64,000 nt of DNA, taken from contig NZ_CP083951.1 of NCBI RefSeq assembly GCF_006440675.2, positions 5,241,501-5,305,500 of the forward strand, given 5' to 3'. The translations under genes were made by a program, and so were the position numbers. This DNA is from Mesorhizobium sp. B2-8-5 (GTDB lineage: Bacteria; Pseudomonadota; Alphaproteobacteria; Rhizobiales; Rhizobiaceae). Every line of letters starts with the position of its first letter. Position 1 is the stretch's first letter. Positions 23,816-32,910 of the stretch are shown here, piece by piece. The notes beneath the pieces are model-generated. The model saw only the letters and a program-made list of their open reading frames with translations. It made no database searches and was not told the DNA's origin.

Positions 23816-24229
23816 TCAGTGCGCCATTTTCAGCAAAACCGTCTGCGGCTTGCCGTCCAGCGGATCGACCTGATGACGAGTATCAGGGATGAACATCAGC
23901 CGCTCGCCGACCGTGATGCGGGCCTGCAGCGCGTAGGTCCGGCCCTTCTGGATAGCCTTGGGGTCAAAGCCGATGTCGAATTTGATCGGCACCTGGCCGG
24001 TGGGCGCTATCCTGCGCTTGGCGATCACGGTCGCCGGTGCGTCTGCCAGCGAGACGTCGGTGAGCTCGACCACGAGCACGGCATCGGGTGGCAGGGCGAT
24101 GCGTTCGCGATAGGTCACCTCGCCCGCGATCGTCTTTTCGCCGGCATTGGTCATTTCCGGCACGGCAAGCACGCCGACGACCAGCGGCACCAGCCCGAAG
24201 ATGAAGAACTCCGCGATCCCGTCCAGCAT
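23816..24229 (-). CDS. YbaY-family protein, N-terminally membrane anchored
   Basis: 137 residues. Residues 1-25 (MLDGIAEFFIFGLVPLVVGV) are a hydrophobic anchor instead of a lipobox. The rest is the YbaY-type lipoprotein domain: GEVTYRERIALPPDAVLVVE, VSLADAPATVIAKRRI, GQVPIKFDIGFDPKAIQKG and YALQARITVGERLMF. In related proteins this domain sits in the envelope. Function is unknown. The lack of a lipobox cysteine is unusual. Confidence 0.72.
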   Translation of the reverse strand: MLDGIAEFFIFGLVPLVVGVLAVPEMTNAGEKTIAGEVTYRERIALPPDAVLVVELTDVSLADAPATVIAKRRIAPTGQVPIKFDIGFDPKAIQKGRTYALQARITVGERLMFIPDTRHQVDPLDGKPQTVLLKMAH

Positions 24230-24242
24230 GAGATTGCTCCGC

Positions 24243-24363
24243 CAAGCAAATCAAACCGATTGGCAAGCTTGGGAAGGATTGCGGTCGTTCGATGGCCGAA
24301 CGGGAGTTTTTTTCTGATGCATGTCGTTGCCCCAGAACCGCTGCACACTTCTGGGCGACATGC
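24243..24363. repeat. Composite repeat: direct copy 2 of the CAAGCAAATC element plus a GCATGTCG hairpin
   Basis: The first part (24243-24312) copies 23151-23211. The second (about 24316-24363) is a near-exact copy of the second half of 4876-4983. Finding two repeat families fused here shows they assemble as mosaics. Confidence 0.75.
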
Positions 24364-24364
24364 A

Positions 24365-24844
24365 TTATTCGCCTTGTTTCTTCCAGCGGTCCGCGGCGTG
24401 ATCGTCGGCTTCCTTGGCCTCGACCCAGCCACCTTGAGTTCCGTCGGCGAGATGCTCCTTCTTCCAGAAGGGCGCGCGCGACTTCAGGTAATCCATGAGG
24501 AAATTCGCCGCCTCGAAGGCCGCCTGGCGGTGCGACGAGGCCGCGACCACCAGCACGATGTTTTCGCCCGGCGCTATCTTGCCATGGCGATGGATGACGG
24601 TGAGCCCCTGCAGCGGCCAGCGCTCGAGGGCTTGCGCGGCGATGCGGCCGATCTCGGCCTCGGCCATGCCGGGATAGTGCTCGAGCTCGAGCGCCGACAG
24701 CGCACCCTGCTCGTCGCGGCAAAGGCCGGAGAAGGTGACCACGGCGCCGATATCGGTCCGGCCCTCGGTCAGGCCGGCTATCTCGGCGGCGACGTCGAAA
24801 TCCTCGCGCTGGATGCGGATGGCGGGCACGACCGCGCCGGCCAT
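24365..24844 (-). CDS. moaE: Molybdopterin synthase catalytic subunit
   Basis: 159 residues. MoaE converts cyclic pyranopterin monophosphate to molybdopterin using the thiocarboxylate of MoaD. Recognised by GAVVTFSGLCRD, LELEHYPGMAEAEI, IHRHGKIAPGENIVLV, SSHRQAAFEAANFLMDYLK and the active-site lysine segment FWKKEH. The start codon lies one base after the moaD stop. Supplies cofactor to molybdoenzymes such as the one at 738-2843. Confidence 0.96.
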   Translation of the reverse strand: MAGAVVPAIRIQREDFDVAAEIAGLTEGRTDIGAVVTFSGLCRDEQGALSALELEHYPGMAEAEIGRIAAQALERWPLQGLTVIHRHGKIAPGENIVLVVAASSHRQAAFEAANFLMDYLKSRAPFWKKEHLADGTQGGWVEAKEADDHAADRWKKQGE

Positions 24845-24845
24845 C

Positions 24846-25103
24846 TCAGCCCCCGGTCATCGGCGGAAACAGCGCGATTTCGCGCGCGCCCGCTATCTTC
24901 TCGCGGTGGCCGACATGTTCCTGGTTGATGGCGACGCGGATGACGTCGGGGTATTGCAGCGCGTTCTCATACTCCTCGCCGCGCGACTTCAGCCAGCGCA
25001 GCAGATCGGCGACCGTCTCGATGCCGGAAGGCAATTCGACGTCCTCTTCCGGCTTGCCGATCCGCTCGCGCACCCAGGCGAAATAGATGAGCTTCGTGGG
25101 CAT
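24846..25103 (-). CDS. moaD: Molybdopterin synthase sulfur-carrier subunit
   Basis: 85 residues, a ubiquitin-like sulfur carrier with the diagnostic C-terminal Gly-Gly (PPMTGG). The IYFAWVRERIGKPEEDVELP opening is typical of alphaproteobacterial MoaD. ATG at 25103 overlaps no other gene; pgsA ends five bases upstream. Forms one operon with moaE and pgsA. Confidence 0.94.
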   Translation of the reverse strand: MPTKLIYFAWVRERIGKPEEDVELPSGIETVADLLRWLKSRGEEYENALQYPDVIRVAINQEHVGHREKIAGAREIALFPPMTGG

Positions 25104-25108
25104 TGTCT

Positions 25109-25705
25109 TCACTCGTCCATGATGTGCTTGAGGCCGGCGCGGAAATAGTCGTAGCCGGTGTAGAGCGTGACGAGCGCCGCGACCCACAGCAGCACCAGGC
25201 CGATCTGGGTGGTCAGCGGAAAGATCTTGTCGCCGGCCGGGCCGACCAGCAGGAAGGCGATGGCGACCATCTGGATCGTGGTTTTCCACTTGGCGAGCTG
25301 GGTCACCGGCACCGACACCTTCAAGGCGGCCAGATATTCGCGCAGGCCCGAAACCAGGATCTCGCGGCACAGGATGATGATGGCCGCCCAGAGCGACCAG
25401 CCGGCGATGCCGCCATGGCGGTCGGTGTCGGCGGCAAGCAGGAGCAGGCAGGTGGCGACCAGCAATTTGTCGGCGATCGGATCCAGCATCTTGCCGATGT
25501 TGGAGGTCTGCTGCCAGGCGCGCGCGAAATAGCCATCGAAGTAATCGGTGATGGAGGCCAGCAGGAAAATGACCAGCGCCGACCAGCGGGCGAAGTCGGA
25601 CGACTTCAGATGCCCCTCGAGAAAGAAGCACAGCACGACCAGCGGCACCGCGACGATGCGGGCATAGGTGAGGATGTTCGGCAGGTTGAACGCGCGTTGT
25701 GCCAT
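25109..25705 (-). CDS. pgsA: CDP-diacylglycerol-glycerol-3-phosphate 3-phosphatidyltransferase
   Basis: 198 residues with about five membrane helices. The CDP-alcohol phosphotransferase motif is complete: D54-x2-DG-x2-AR-x8-G-x3-D75-x3-D79 (DYFDGYFARAWQQTSNIGKM...). It makes phosphatidylglycerol phosphate at the inner membrane. The motif and NLPNILTYARI start identify PgsA rather than other family members. pgsA-moaD-moaE is a known gene order in Rhizobiales, preceded by uvrC here. Confidence 0.95.
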   Translation of the reverse strand: MAQRAFNLPNILTYARIVAVPLVVLCFFLEGHLKSSDFARWSALVIFLLASITDYFDGYFARAWQQTSNIGKMLDPIADKLLVATCLLLLAADTDRHGGIAGWSLWAAIIILCREILVSGLREYLAALKVSVPVTQLAKWKTTIQMVAIAFLLVGPAGDKIFPLTTQIGLVLLWVAALVTLYTGYDYFRAGLKHIMDE

Positions 25706-26170
25706 GTTGTCTCGGGAAATCTCCTCCGCCAGACGTACTCAAATCAGAAGCGAATGTAGGGGGTCAACAGGCGAGATTCGATTGGACAGGGAAAAATGGC
25801 GCGAAGGTCGGCGTTCTCTGGCCTGGGCATCTCACGTCAGAGGCAGAGATTGGCAACTTCGATGTAAGCTCTTTTTGCAACGTTGGGGATTGGCGAAGCC
25901 CAGGCAACTTCGTCATCCACGGGCGGAGCGGGAGCGAAGCGGACGCGCAGACCCGAGGATCCATTCCGTGACCTCGCGCGGAACGGAGGTTTTCTGAACC
26001 GCTGCAACGCGTAGAGGTAACGGAATGGATTCCAGGGTCTGCGCCGCGTCGCTGCGCTCCTTGCTCCGCCCTGGAATGACGACGTGGTGGGCGTTTGAGC
26101 TAATCGCCAAGGTGCAACATCCCTCACCACACGGACGCCTTGGTCAACCTTCCGTGCACGCGACCAGCCC
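25706..26170. other. Gene-free stretch with a large inverted repeat
   Basis: Its main content is the inverted repeat at 25911-26083, described separately. No gene is convincing in either strand. Confidence 0.5.
25911..26083. repeat. Large imperfect inverted repeat with about 60-base arms
   Basis: Left arm 25911-25972 (CGTCATCCACGGGCGGAGCG to CATTCCGTGACC) is complementary to the right arm 26020-26083 (GGAATGGATTCCAGGGTCTG to CCCTGGAATGACG), with about 47 bases between them. It looks like a large palindromic element. Similar sequences are common between genes in Mesorhizobium, from memory. Confidence 0.7.
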
Positions 26171-28255
26171 TCAGCTCTCGTGGAAGTGATTGTAGACCAG
26201 CTTCGCCACATGCTCGGAAATGCCGTCGACCTTGACCAGGTCCTCGACCGCGGCGCGGCTGACCGCCTTGGCGGTGCCGAAGGCGAGCAGCAGGGCGCGC
26301 TTGCGGCCCGGGCCGATGCCGGCGATCTCGTCGAGCGGGCTTTTGACCATCTCCTTCTTGCGCCGCGCCCGGTGCGAGCCGATGGCGAAACGGTGCACCT
26401 CGTCGCGCAGGCGCTGGACGAAATAGAGCACCGGATCACGCACCGGCAGCATGAAGGAGTCCCTGCCCTTGACGAAGAAGCGCTCGCGGCCGGCGTCGCG
26501 GTCCGGGCCCTTGGCGATGCCGATGGCCACCACCCGGTCCTCGACGCCGAGATCGGCGAGGATCTGGCGCACCGCCGTCATCTGGCCTTGGCCGCCGTCG
26601 ATCAGGATGACGTCCGGCCAGGCCGGGAAGCCGCCATTGCCGGCGACCAGATCTTCCTCGCCTGTTTCGTCCTCGACCGCCGGGCCGGGCTGAACGTCGC
26701 CATGTTCCTTGAGCAGCCGCGAAAAGCGCCGCTGCATCACTTCGCGCATCATGCCGAAATCGTCGCCTGGCGTGATCTCGGTCGAGCGGATGTTGAATTT
26801 CCGGTACTGGTTCTTCACGAACCCCTCCGGCCCGGCGACGACCATGGCGCCGACCGCATTGGTGCCCATGATGTGCGAGTTGTCGTAGACCTCGATGCGC
26901 ACCGGCGGTTTTTCCAGGCCGAAGGTCTCGGCAAAACCCTTGAGCAGGCGCGCCTGGGTCGAGGTCTCGGCCAGCCTGCGGCCGAGTGCCTCGCGCGCGT
27001 TCTGCAGCGCATGGTCGGTCAGGTCCTTCTTCTCGCCGCGCTGCGGCACCGAGATGGATATCTTGCGGCCGGCATGGGTGGAGAGCGCCTCGGCGAGCAG
27101 TTCCTGTTCCTGCGCGGTCTGCGACAGAAGCAGCGCGCGCGCCGGCAGCTTGTCGTCATAGAACTGCGCCAGGAACGAACCCAGCACCTCCGCCGGCTCC
27201 AGCGCCGGATCGGCCTTGGGGAAATAGGCGCGGTTGCCCCAGTTCTGGCCGGTGCGGAAGAAGAACACCTGGATGCAGGTCTGGCCGCCTTCCTGGTGGA
27301 TGGCGAAGACGTCGGCCTCTTCCACCGTCTGCGGGTTGATGCCCTGATGCGCCTGCACATGCGAGAGCGCCGCAAGACGGTCGCGGTAGATGGCGGCGCG
27401 CTCGAAATCGAGCTCTTCGGACGCCTGCTGCATGGCGGCCGAGATTTCAGTCTTCACCTTCTGGCTGCGGCCGGAGAGGAAATCCTTGGCCTCGGCGACC
27501 AGCTCGGCATAGCCCTGATGCGAGATCTCGCCAGTGCAAGGCGCGGCGCAGCGCTTGATCTGGTAGAGCAGGCACGGCCGCGTGCGGTTCTCGTAGAAGG
27601 AGTTGGTGCAGCTTCGAAGCAGGAAGGCGCGCTGCAGCGAATTGATGGTGCGCCCGACCGCGCCGGCCGAGGCGAAAGGGCCGAAATAGTCGCCCTTGCG
27701 CGAGCGCGCGCCGCGATGCTTGTAGATGCCGGGCGAGACATGGTCGCCGGTCAAGAGGATGTAAGGGAACGACTTGTCGTCCCGCATCAGCACGTTGAAG
27801 CGGGGCCTCAGCCGCTTGATGAGGTTGGCCTCCAGCAGCAGCGCCTCGATCTCGGTGCGGGTGACGACGAACTCCATCGTCGCCGTCTCGCGCACCATGC
27901 GGCCGATGCGGGCGGTGTGGAACCGCCCCTGAGCATAGTTGGTGACGCGCTTCTTCAGGCTGCGCGCCTTGCCGACATAGAGCACGTCGCCGGCGGCGTT
28001 CATCATGCGGTAGACGCCGGGCTGGTTGGGCAGCCGCTTGACGAAGGTCTGGATCACCTCGGCGCCGACCATGCCGTCGGCGTCGCCGGCATGAGGCGTC
28101 CAGTCTATGGCCGTGAAGGCGATGTCAGGCCCGGTCGGGATCGACTCCGGCTCGACGATCTCCTCCGCCGCCTCGTCCTCGATGTCGAGATCGACATCGG
28201 GCGGCAGATCGTCGGCGGCGCCGTTTCTTTTATGTCTTTGGGCTACGGGACTCAT
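26171..28255 (-). CDS. uvrC: UvrABC excinuclease subunit C
   Basis: 694 residues. Domains in order: a variable acidic N-terminal extension to about residue 75, the GIY-YIG nuclease domain with [18 protein letters not shown] (3' incision), a cysteine cluster (CTNSF...CAAPC), the UVR segment near [18 protein letters not shown], the RNase H-like 5' nuclease domain ([36 protein letters not shown]) and two C-terminal helix-hairpin-helix repeats ([25 protein letters not shown]). ATG at 28255 overlaps the SDR stop as ATGA and is preferred over one 11 codons upstream. A nucleotide-excision repair enzyme. Confidence 0.96.
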   Translation of the reverse strand: MSPVAQRHKRNGAADDLPPDVDLDIEDEAAEEIVEPESIPTGPDIAFTAIDWTPHAGDADGMVGAEVIQTFVKRLPNQPGVYRMMNAAGDVLYVGKARSLKKRVTNYAQGRFHTARIGRMVRETATMEFVVTRTEIEALLLEANLIKRLRPRFNVLMRDDKSFPYILLTGDHVSPGIYKHRGARSRKGDYFGPFASAGAVGRTINSLQRAFLLRSCTNSFYENRTRPCLLYQIKRCAAPCTGEISHQGYAELVAEAKDFLSGRSQKVKTEISAAMQQASEELDFERAAIYRDRLAALSHVQAHQGINPQTVEEADVFAIHQEGGQTCIQVFFFRTGQNWGNRAYFPKADPALEPAEVLGSFLAQFYDDKLPARALLLSQTAQEQELLAEALSTHAGRKISISVPQRGEKKDLTDHALQNAREALGRRLAETSTQARLLKGFAETFGLEKPPVRIEVYDNSHIMGTNAVGAMVVAGPEGFVKNQYRKFNIRSTEITPGDDFGMMREVMQRRFSRLLKEHGDVQPGPAVEDETGEEDLVAGNGGFPAWPDVILIDGGQGQMTAVRQILADLGVEDRVVAIGIAKGPDRDAGRERFFVKGRDSFMLPVRDPVLYFVQRLRDEVHRFAIGSHRARRKKEMVKSPLDEIAGIGPGRKRALLLAFGTAKAVSRAAVEDLVKVDGISEHVAKLVYNHFHES

Positions 28256-29031
28256 TCCACCATGCCTGTCACATCGGGCGTCTGCCACGCAAGATGCTGG
28301 CCGCCGTCGAGCGCGATCATCTGGCCCGTCACCGAGCGCGCCTGCCAGAGATAGCGGATCGTGGCGCCGAATTCGGGCAATTGCGGGCCGCGCTTCAGAA
28401 TGAGGCCGTCGACCTGCTTGCCGAAATCATCGTCGTCCTGTCGCTTGTTCTTCAGCGTCGGGCCAGGACCGATGGCATTGACGCGGATGCGCGGTCCGAG
28501 CGCCTGCGCCAGCATCTCGGTCTGCGTCCACAGCGCCGATTTCGACAGCGCATAGGAGAAATAGCGTGGCGTCGGCCGCCAGACGCGCTGGTCGATGATG
28601 TTGACGATCAGCCCCTCTTCGCCTTCAGGCAGGGCGCGGGCAAAGGTCCGCGCCAGAAGCGCCGGCGCCTTCACATGGATGGCGAAGTGGCGATCCCAGG
28701 CCTGCCAGTCGAAATCCTCGACCCGGTCGTCGACGAACAGGGAAGCGTTGTTGACCAGCAGCGTGACAGGTCCGAGCGCCGCTTGCGCGCGACCGACAAG
28801 GCCGCCCACGGCTTCCATGTCGGTGAGGTCGGCGGCTACCATGGCGGCGCGGCCGCCTTCGCCCGCGATCTTCTCCGCCAGCGCCTCGGCCTCGTTGCTT
28901 GACCGGTTGGCGTGGATGGCGACAGCAAAGCCATTGGCGGCAAGGTCCTCGACGATCGCCTTGCCGATCCGTCTTGCTCCACCCGTCACCAGCGCGACAG
29001 CCGTGGCTTGTCTCATCTTGTCAATCCTCAA
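28252..29031 (-). CDS. Short-chain dehydrogenase, pteridine-reductase (FolM/PTR1)-like
   Basis: 259 residues with the Rossmann TGxxxRxG motif (TGGARRIG, residues 16-23), catalytic Y-x3-K (SYALSK), and the NNAS loop. The arginine in TGGARRIG and the VRVNAIGPG ending are features of the pteridine/dihydromonapterin reductase subgroup, so NADPH-dependent reduction of a pterin is a reasonable guess. Overlaps uvrC by four bases (ATGA); an operon with uvrC and pgsA is likely. An alternative start at 29016 exists. Confidence 0.82.
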   Translation of the reverse strand: MRIDKMRQATAVALVTGGARRIGKAIVEDLAANGFAVAIHANRSSNEAEALAEKIAGEGGRAAMVAADLTDMEAVGGLVGRAQAALGPVTLLVNNASLFVDDRVEDFDWQAWDRHFAIHVKAPALLARTFARALPEGEEGLIVNIIDQRVWRPTPRYFSYALSKSALWTQTEMLAQALGPRIRVNAIGPGPTLKNKRQDDDDFGKQVDGLILKRGPQLPEFGATIRYLWQARSVTGQMIALDGGQHLAWQTPDVTGMVE

Positions 29032-29429
29032 TCGGCTTCACGATTCCGGGAAGCCGGCACAATATGACGGGCCAAGCGTTAAATGCCATTTCCACCTGGG
29101 GCAAGAATGTGGCGAAGCGGCCCGGACGCGCTTCCGCCCCGCCGGATTCGGGGCACCGCTCCCGGCAATATATGTCGCTGGACCCCTTGAACCAAGCGGT
29201 GTGCAGCGCAACATATTTAGCCTGCTGACATTCGCTGTTGCGAAGATGCAACGTCAACTTTCGGCCTCATTCGCGCCGGGATATGACCCAAGTTCAGGTT
29301 CGCTTCAGCCGCATTTCAGCACGACATTTGGAACCGTTGAGCGCCAAGCCCGTTTATCCCCCCGGACGGGCCGGGGCGTTTCATGAACAAACAAGCCTAA
29401 GTGTCTTGTGGCTTAAGGAGAGTATAACA
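29032..29429. other. Long leader region upstream of the Omp25-like gene
   Basis: No gene is supported. A GC hairpin CCCCGG-ACGGG-CCGGGG lies at 29360-29376, and a possible tiny frame ATG-AAC-AAA-CAA-GCC-TAA starts near 29383. Its AT-richer part near 29180-29230 is a likely promoter area, as expected for a strongly expressed outer-membrane gene. Confidence 0.4.
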
Positions 29430-30077
29430 ATGAAGACCAATCTCAAATTCGCGCCGCTCGCTGCTGCGCTCGGGCTGTTCGCCCTTGGTGGTACCGCCTT
29501 CGCGGCCGACGTCGTTTCCGAGGAGCCGCCGGCTCCCGCCCCGGTTGCCGAGCTTCCGGTTGCTTCCTGGGCCGGCCCCTATGCCGGTATCAATCTCGGC
29601 TACGGCTTCGGCGGCCATGTGAAGGCCCCGGGCGTCGACGCCAAGACCAAGGGCTTCATCGGCGGCGTTTTCGGCGGCTACAACTGGCAGCAGGATAACT
29701 TCGTCTACGGTGCTGAAGCCGACCTCGGCTACAACGGCACCAAGGGTTCGGACAACGGCCTTTCGGCCAAGACCGGCATCGAAGGTTCGCTGCGCGCTCG
29801 CCTCGGCTATGCCGTGACCCCGGAAATCCTGCTCTACGGCACGGGTGGTCTCGCTGCGAAGAACCAGAAGATCGACGACAGCGTCACCGGCGTGAACGAC
29901 AGCAAGGCCATGCTCGGCTGGACCGCCGGCGCCGGTACCGACATCAAGATCACGGACAACGTGTTCGGCCGCGTCGAGTATCGCTACACCGACTACGGCA
30001 GCAAGAACTTCGGCGACACGGGCAAGGTCAAGTCTTCGGACAACCGCGTCACGTTCGGCGTCGGTATGAAGTTCTAA
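29430..30077 (+). CDS. Omp25/RopB-like outer-membrane beta-barrel protein
   Basis: 215 residues, ATG at 29430 after AAGGAG. Signal peptide of about 24 residues (LAAALGLFALGGTAFAA). A Pro/Ala linker is followed by an eight-strand-type barrel (WAGPYAGINLGYGFGG ... FGGYNWQQDNFVYGAEADLG ... GSLRARLGYAVTPEILLYGT ... VFGRVEYRYTDYG) ending in a terminal aromatic, VTFGVGMKF. This is the Omp25/Omp31/RopB family of rhizobial surface proteins. Codon use is more biased than in neighbours, suggesting high expression. Followed by a strong terminator. Confidence 0.9.
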   Translation: MKTNLKFAPLAAALGLFALGGTAFAADVVSEEPPAPAPVAELPVASWAGPYAGINLGYGFGGHVKAPGVDAKTKGFIGGVFGGYNWQQDNFVYGAEADLGYNGTKGSDNGLSAKTGIEGSLRARLGYAVTPEILLYGTGGLAAKNQKIDDSVTGVNDSKAMLGWTAGAGTDIKITDNVFGRVEYRYTDYGSKNFGDTGKVKSSDNRVTFGVGMKF

Positions 30078-30102
30078 GTCGTAAAAGCCACGACACGGAA
30101 AA

Positions 30103-30127
30103 GCCGGGCCTTGCGCCCGGTTTTTTT
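30103..30127 (+). terminator. Intrinsic terminator of the Omp25-like gene
   Basis: GCCGGGC-CTTGC-GCCCGG hairpin immediately followed by seven T residues (30121-30127), 26 bases past the stop codon. Confidence 0.92.
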
Positions 30128-30170
30128 GTGTCCGCGGAAGACAGAAGGGCTGCGAGCTCCTCAGTCGTCC

Positions 30171-30539
30171 TCATTTCGACCGCTTCGGCGGTTTCGCCTT
30201 CGCCGGCAGCGTCTCGACGAAAGCCAATGCGCGGCCGAGCCAACCGGCAAGATCGGCGTCGGTTGCCGTCCCTTCGGACGCGACACGGATATAGCCTTCC
30301 ATCGAGCGTCCACCCATCTCCATCGTGCTTGCATGAGGAAGTGCCGCGGCCGCCGCATGCGCGCCCTTGCCGACGCGTACCAGAAGCCCGCGCTTCGAGG
30401 TGCCGATCAGCATGTTGCCGTTGATCATGAAACAGGTGCCGCCGAACATCTTCTGCTCGGTGAAGGCGCGCCGGCCGAGGGCGGCGCGCAGGCGTGCGAC
30501 CATCGGGTCCGGCGCGGCGCTGGTTGAGGGCTTTGCCAT
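30171..30539 (-). CDS. TfoX N-terminal domain protein
   Basis: 122 residues from ATG 30539. The TfoX-N fold is visible: FTEQKMFGGTCFMINGNMLI, then RVGKGAHAAAAALPHASTME and GWLGRALAFVETLPAK. TfoX is a competence regulator in gamma-proteobacteria, but this stand-alone N-domain form is widespread and its role outside competence is unknown. It points toward the Omp25-like gene and lies 92 bases from its stop codon. Independent transcription is likely. Confidence 0.82.
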   Translation of the reverse strand: MAKPSTSAAPDPMVARLRAALGRRAFTEQKMFGGTCFMINGNMLIGTSKRGLLVRVGKGAHAAAAALPHASTMEMGGRSMEGYIRVASEGTATDADLAGWLGRALAFVETLPAKAKPPKRSK

Positions 30540-30669
30540 CTTCACCACTCCGACTTGGGTGATGCCAGGCAAGCATGGAAGGGAATGGGGTTCAAGTGGG
30601 GGCGGCGTTATGGAGAAGTGCCGCGGCGAAGCTGCTGATCTCCCCCGCAAAGAGGGAAATTGGCAGTTC

Positions 30670-31266
30670 TCACCCCGGCACGCTTGCCTTCAGCTCCGGG
30701 AACTTCTCGTCAAACCTCGCGGCCCAGCGCACGAGCCGGCTGTGGCCTTTCTCCCATTGGCCGGAAAAGCGCAACGCGAGATAGCCGAGGGCGGCGCGCA
30801 GCGCCATGTGGCCGGCGGTGATCTTCTTCGGCAGCTTCGGCGGGTTGGCGTTGATGAAGTCGAGCGCGGTGGCGATCTTGGTCCACTGGCGGTCGAGCCA
30901 GGGCTGGTAGACCATCGCCTCCGGCCGCGTGCGGCGCTCGTAGACCATCGACAGGGCGCAGTCGCAGATGCCGTCGGCCAGCGCCTCGAGAACTTCCGCC
31001 GCGAGCCGCTTGTCCGGATTGCGCGGGAAGAGGGCGCTCTTCGACAGCCGGTTGAGATGCTGGGTGATGGCGCGGCTGTCATGGATGGAGCGGCCGTCCT
31101 CCAGCACCAGCGCCGGGATCTTGCCGAGCGGATTGGCCGCGATCAGATCGGCGGGCTTGTCCTCCGTCTTGACCGGCACGAGGTCGATCGCGATGCCGGC
31201 ATAGGCGGCCGCCATGCGGACCTTCGAACTGTAGGGCGACGTGGAAGCGTAGAGCAGTTTCGGCAT
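30670..31266 (-). CDS. Glutathione S-transferase family protein
   Basis: 198 residues. Thioredoxin-like N-domain with TSPYSSKVRMAA (catalytic Ser/Cys region), NPLGKIPALVLEDGRSIHDS (cis-Pro and Ser-65-like glutathione contact) and an all-helical C-domain. Similar to the DUF952-free small GSTs of rhizobia. No operon partner is close. Confidence 0.82.
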   Translation of the reverse strand: MPKLLYASTSPYSSKVRMAAAYAGIAIDLVPVKTEDKPADLIAANPLGKIPALVLEDGRSIHDSRAITQHLNRLSKSALFPRNPDKRLAAEVLEALADGICDCALSMVYERRTRPEAMVYQPWLDRQWTKIATALDFINANPPKLPKKITAGHMALRAALGYLALRFSGQWEKGHSRLVRWAARFDEKFPELKASVPG

Positions 31267-31537
31267 GATCGGGTTCCCAGTTGTTTACGGCACTGTTGAC
31301 CGATCGGGATCCGAAGGGCAACGGCCAGCCGGGCAATCCGGATTGGCCAATGCATCTTGCCGGCGCAGGCACCCCAAAGAAAAAGCTCCCGGACGTTTTG
31401 CCTGGCGGCAAAATTTCCGAGAGCTTTTAGGAGGAGCGTCCGCTCCAACTCCGCTCGCTCTGACACCGAATTGGCGAGAGGGATGCCAAGGTGGCACCCG
31501 CCCTCACCTGTTGCGGTTCGCGAGCGAAGCTACGCGA

Positions 31538-31900
31538 TTACTTCTTGGCGGCCGGCTTCTTCGCCGGAGCTGCCTTCTTGACAGCGGCCGGTGCCTTGGC
31601 GGCGGCGGCCTTCATCGGAGCCTTGGCGGCGGGCTTGGCCGCGGCCTTGGCTGTCGGCTTCTTGGCGGCAGGCTTGGCCGCCGGCTTCGCCGCGGCCTTG
31701 GCGGCGGGCTTGGCCGCTGCCTTCGCCACCGGCTTCTTGGCGGCGGGCTTAGCCACAGCCTTCGCCGCTGCCTTGGCCGGAGCCTTGGCGGCGGGCTTGG
31801 CCGCTGCCTTCTTCACTGCTGCAGGTTTCGCGGCAGCCTTAGCTGCCGGCTTCTTTGCCGGCGCTTTCGCCGCCGGCGCCTTGGTTGTCGTCTTTGCCAT
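31538..31900 (-). CDS. Lysine/alanine-rich histone-H1-like protein
   Basis: 120 residues composed almost only of Ala, Lys and Pro in repeats of the AAKPAAK / KKPAAK type, with an MAKTTTKAPAA start. This is the composition of H1-like nucleoid proteins found in some bacteria (AlgP- or HctB-like), which bind DNA through their charge. The repeats give an almost complete open frame on the opposite strand; that frame is a shadow. Low-complexity sequence is prone to length change between strains. Confidence 0.75.
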   Translation of the reverse strand: MAKTTTKAPAAKAPAKKPAAKAAAKPAAVKKAAAKPAAKAPAKAAAKAVAKPAAKKPVAKAAAKPAAKAAAKPAAKPAAKKPTAKAAAKPAAKAPMKAAAAKAPAAVKKAAPAKKPAAKK

Positions 31901-32311
31901 GCGATGCCCCTTGCGTTTTGCCGATGGTCGTGAGTGACCCGGCGTGTCTATGCATATCTGACTCGCGACTGTCTAGCCAGCGAAGCAACACAATGATTTT
32001 CAGTTATTGAATTTTGGTTACACGAAACGCTCGAAGATGCATCTCATTGAAAAATTGTGAGCGAATCTGTCACTTTCGAAGTGACGGCCTGGCCCACAGA
32101 TTTTCGCGCGGCTTCTATCGCCCGATCCTCCACCGACCGGCGGCATAACCTTGCATCACAATGTGAGCAGAGTGCTCATAATAGACAAGAAGCCGTCGGA
32201 CGTCGACTTCATCTTGTCCAGCAGAAACATCTACAGATGAACCGGCCATGCGCGACGGCCAAAGCTTGAGCGCTTTAAAGTGAGCTTAAGGCTCATATTC
32301 AGGCGCCACAA
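31901..32311. other. AT-rich spacer
   Basis: About 410 bases without a convincing gene. AT-rich compared with surroundings (for example 31990-32050). Contains a perfect 7-bp hairpin GTCACTT-TCG-AAGTGAC at 32069-32085. Confidence 0.45.
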
Positions 32312-32841
32312 TCAAGCGCCCGCCGGTTGGCGTCCGCGCCGCAGGCGGCGCGCCGGCTCGACCCCGTGCAGATGGACGGCGTAGGTGTCCCAGGGCGGCG
32401 AGTGCGCGGTCCTGGCCAGCATCCGGCCGATCTCGCCGCGATGGTAGCTGCCGTGCAAGACGATATGGGTCAGCATCTCCTGCCTCGTCATGCAGCCCCT
32501 GTCGCCGTCGGTGAAGGTGAAGGCGACCGGGTCGGCAAGCTCTTGCTCCGCAACGGTTTCAAGATAGTCGAGATACCAGCCGTCGATCTCGGCCAAGGCG
32601 ACGCGCAACGCGCGCGGTTCGGGCGTGTCCGGGTATTGTCGCTCGCATAGCCATGGGCGACGCCCCTCAGATGCGCGGCAAAAATCCGCGACACGACATG
32701 AATATGGTTCATCAGGTGGATCGCGGCGCGCCGCTCCTCGGGATCGCGGGAGGGATCCATCCCCGCAATCTTTCCCGCGAGCTCATCATTCGCCCAGGCC
32801 TGATAGACAAGCAGGCTCTTCAGCAAGGTCTTGGCGCTCAT
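32312..32841 (-). pseudogene. DinB family protein, interrupted by a one-base frameshift
   Basis: Reading from ATG 32841, the frame gives MSAKTLLKSLLVYQAWANDE and runs to GYASDNT, then continues as nonsense. From about 32631 the other frame resumes with PDTPEPRALRVALAEIDGWY and reaches HIVLHGSYHRGEIGRML and its stop at 32312. Together they make one DinB protein with the metal-binding histidines MNHIH and HGSYHRGE. Inserting one C in the GGG run at 32631-32633 restores a single frame. Either a real loss of function or a sequencing/assembly error. Divergent from the TetR gene at 32911. Confidence 0.75.
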
Positions 32842-32910
32842 GTTCCGGCCCATTTGCGTTGGTGAAATGAATGTGAGTATCCTGTTTATATTCTCGGGAG
32901 ACGGGCCAGG

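Noticed and set aside
26180..28354. 724-codon open frame antisense to uvrC
   Set aside because: Shadow of a GC-rich gene; uvrC is fully supported by motifs.
29021..29257. 78-codon frame in the Omp25-like gene's upstream region
   Set aside because: No ribosome-binding site, no motif, and it overlaps the likely promoter area.
31491..31937. 148-codon Ala/Leu/Phe-rich frame opposite the H1-like gene
   Set aside because: It is the mirror of the AK-rich repeats (GCC/GGC codons reversed) with no ribosome-binding site.
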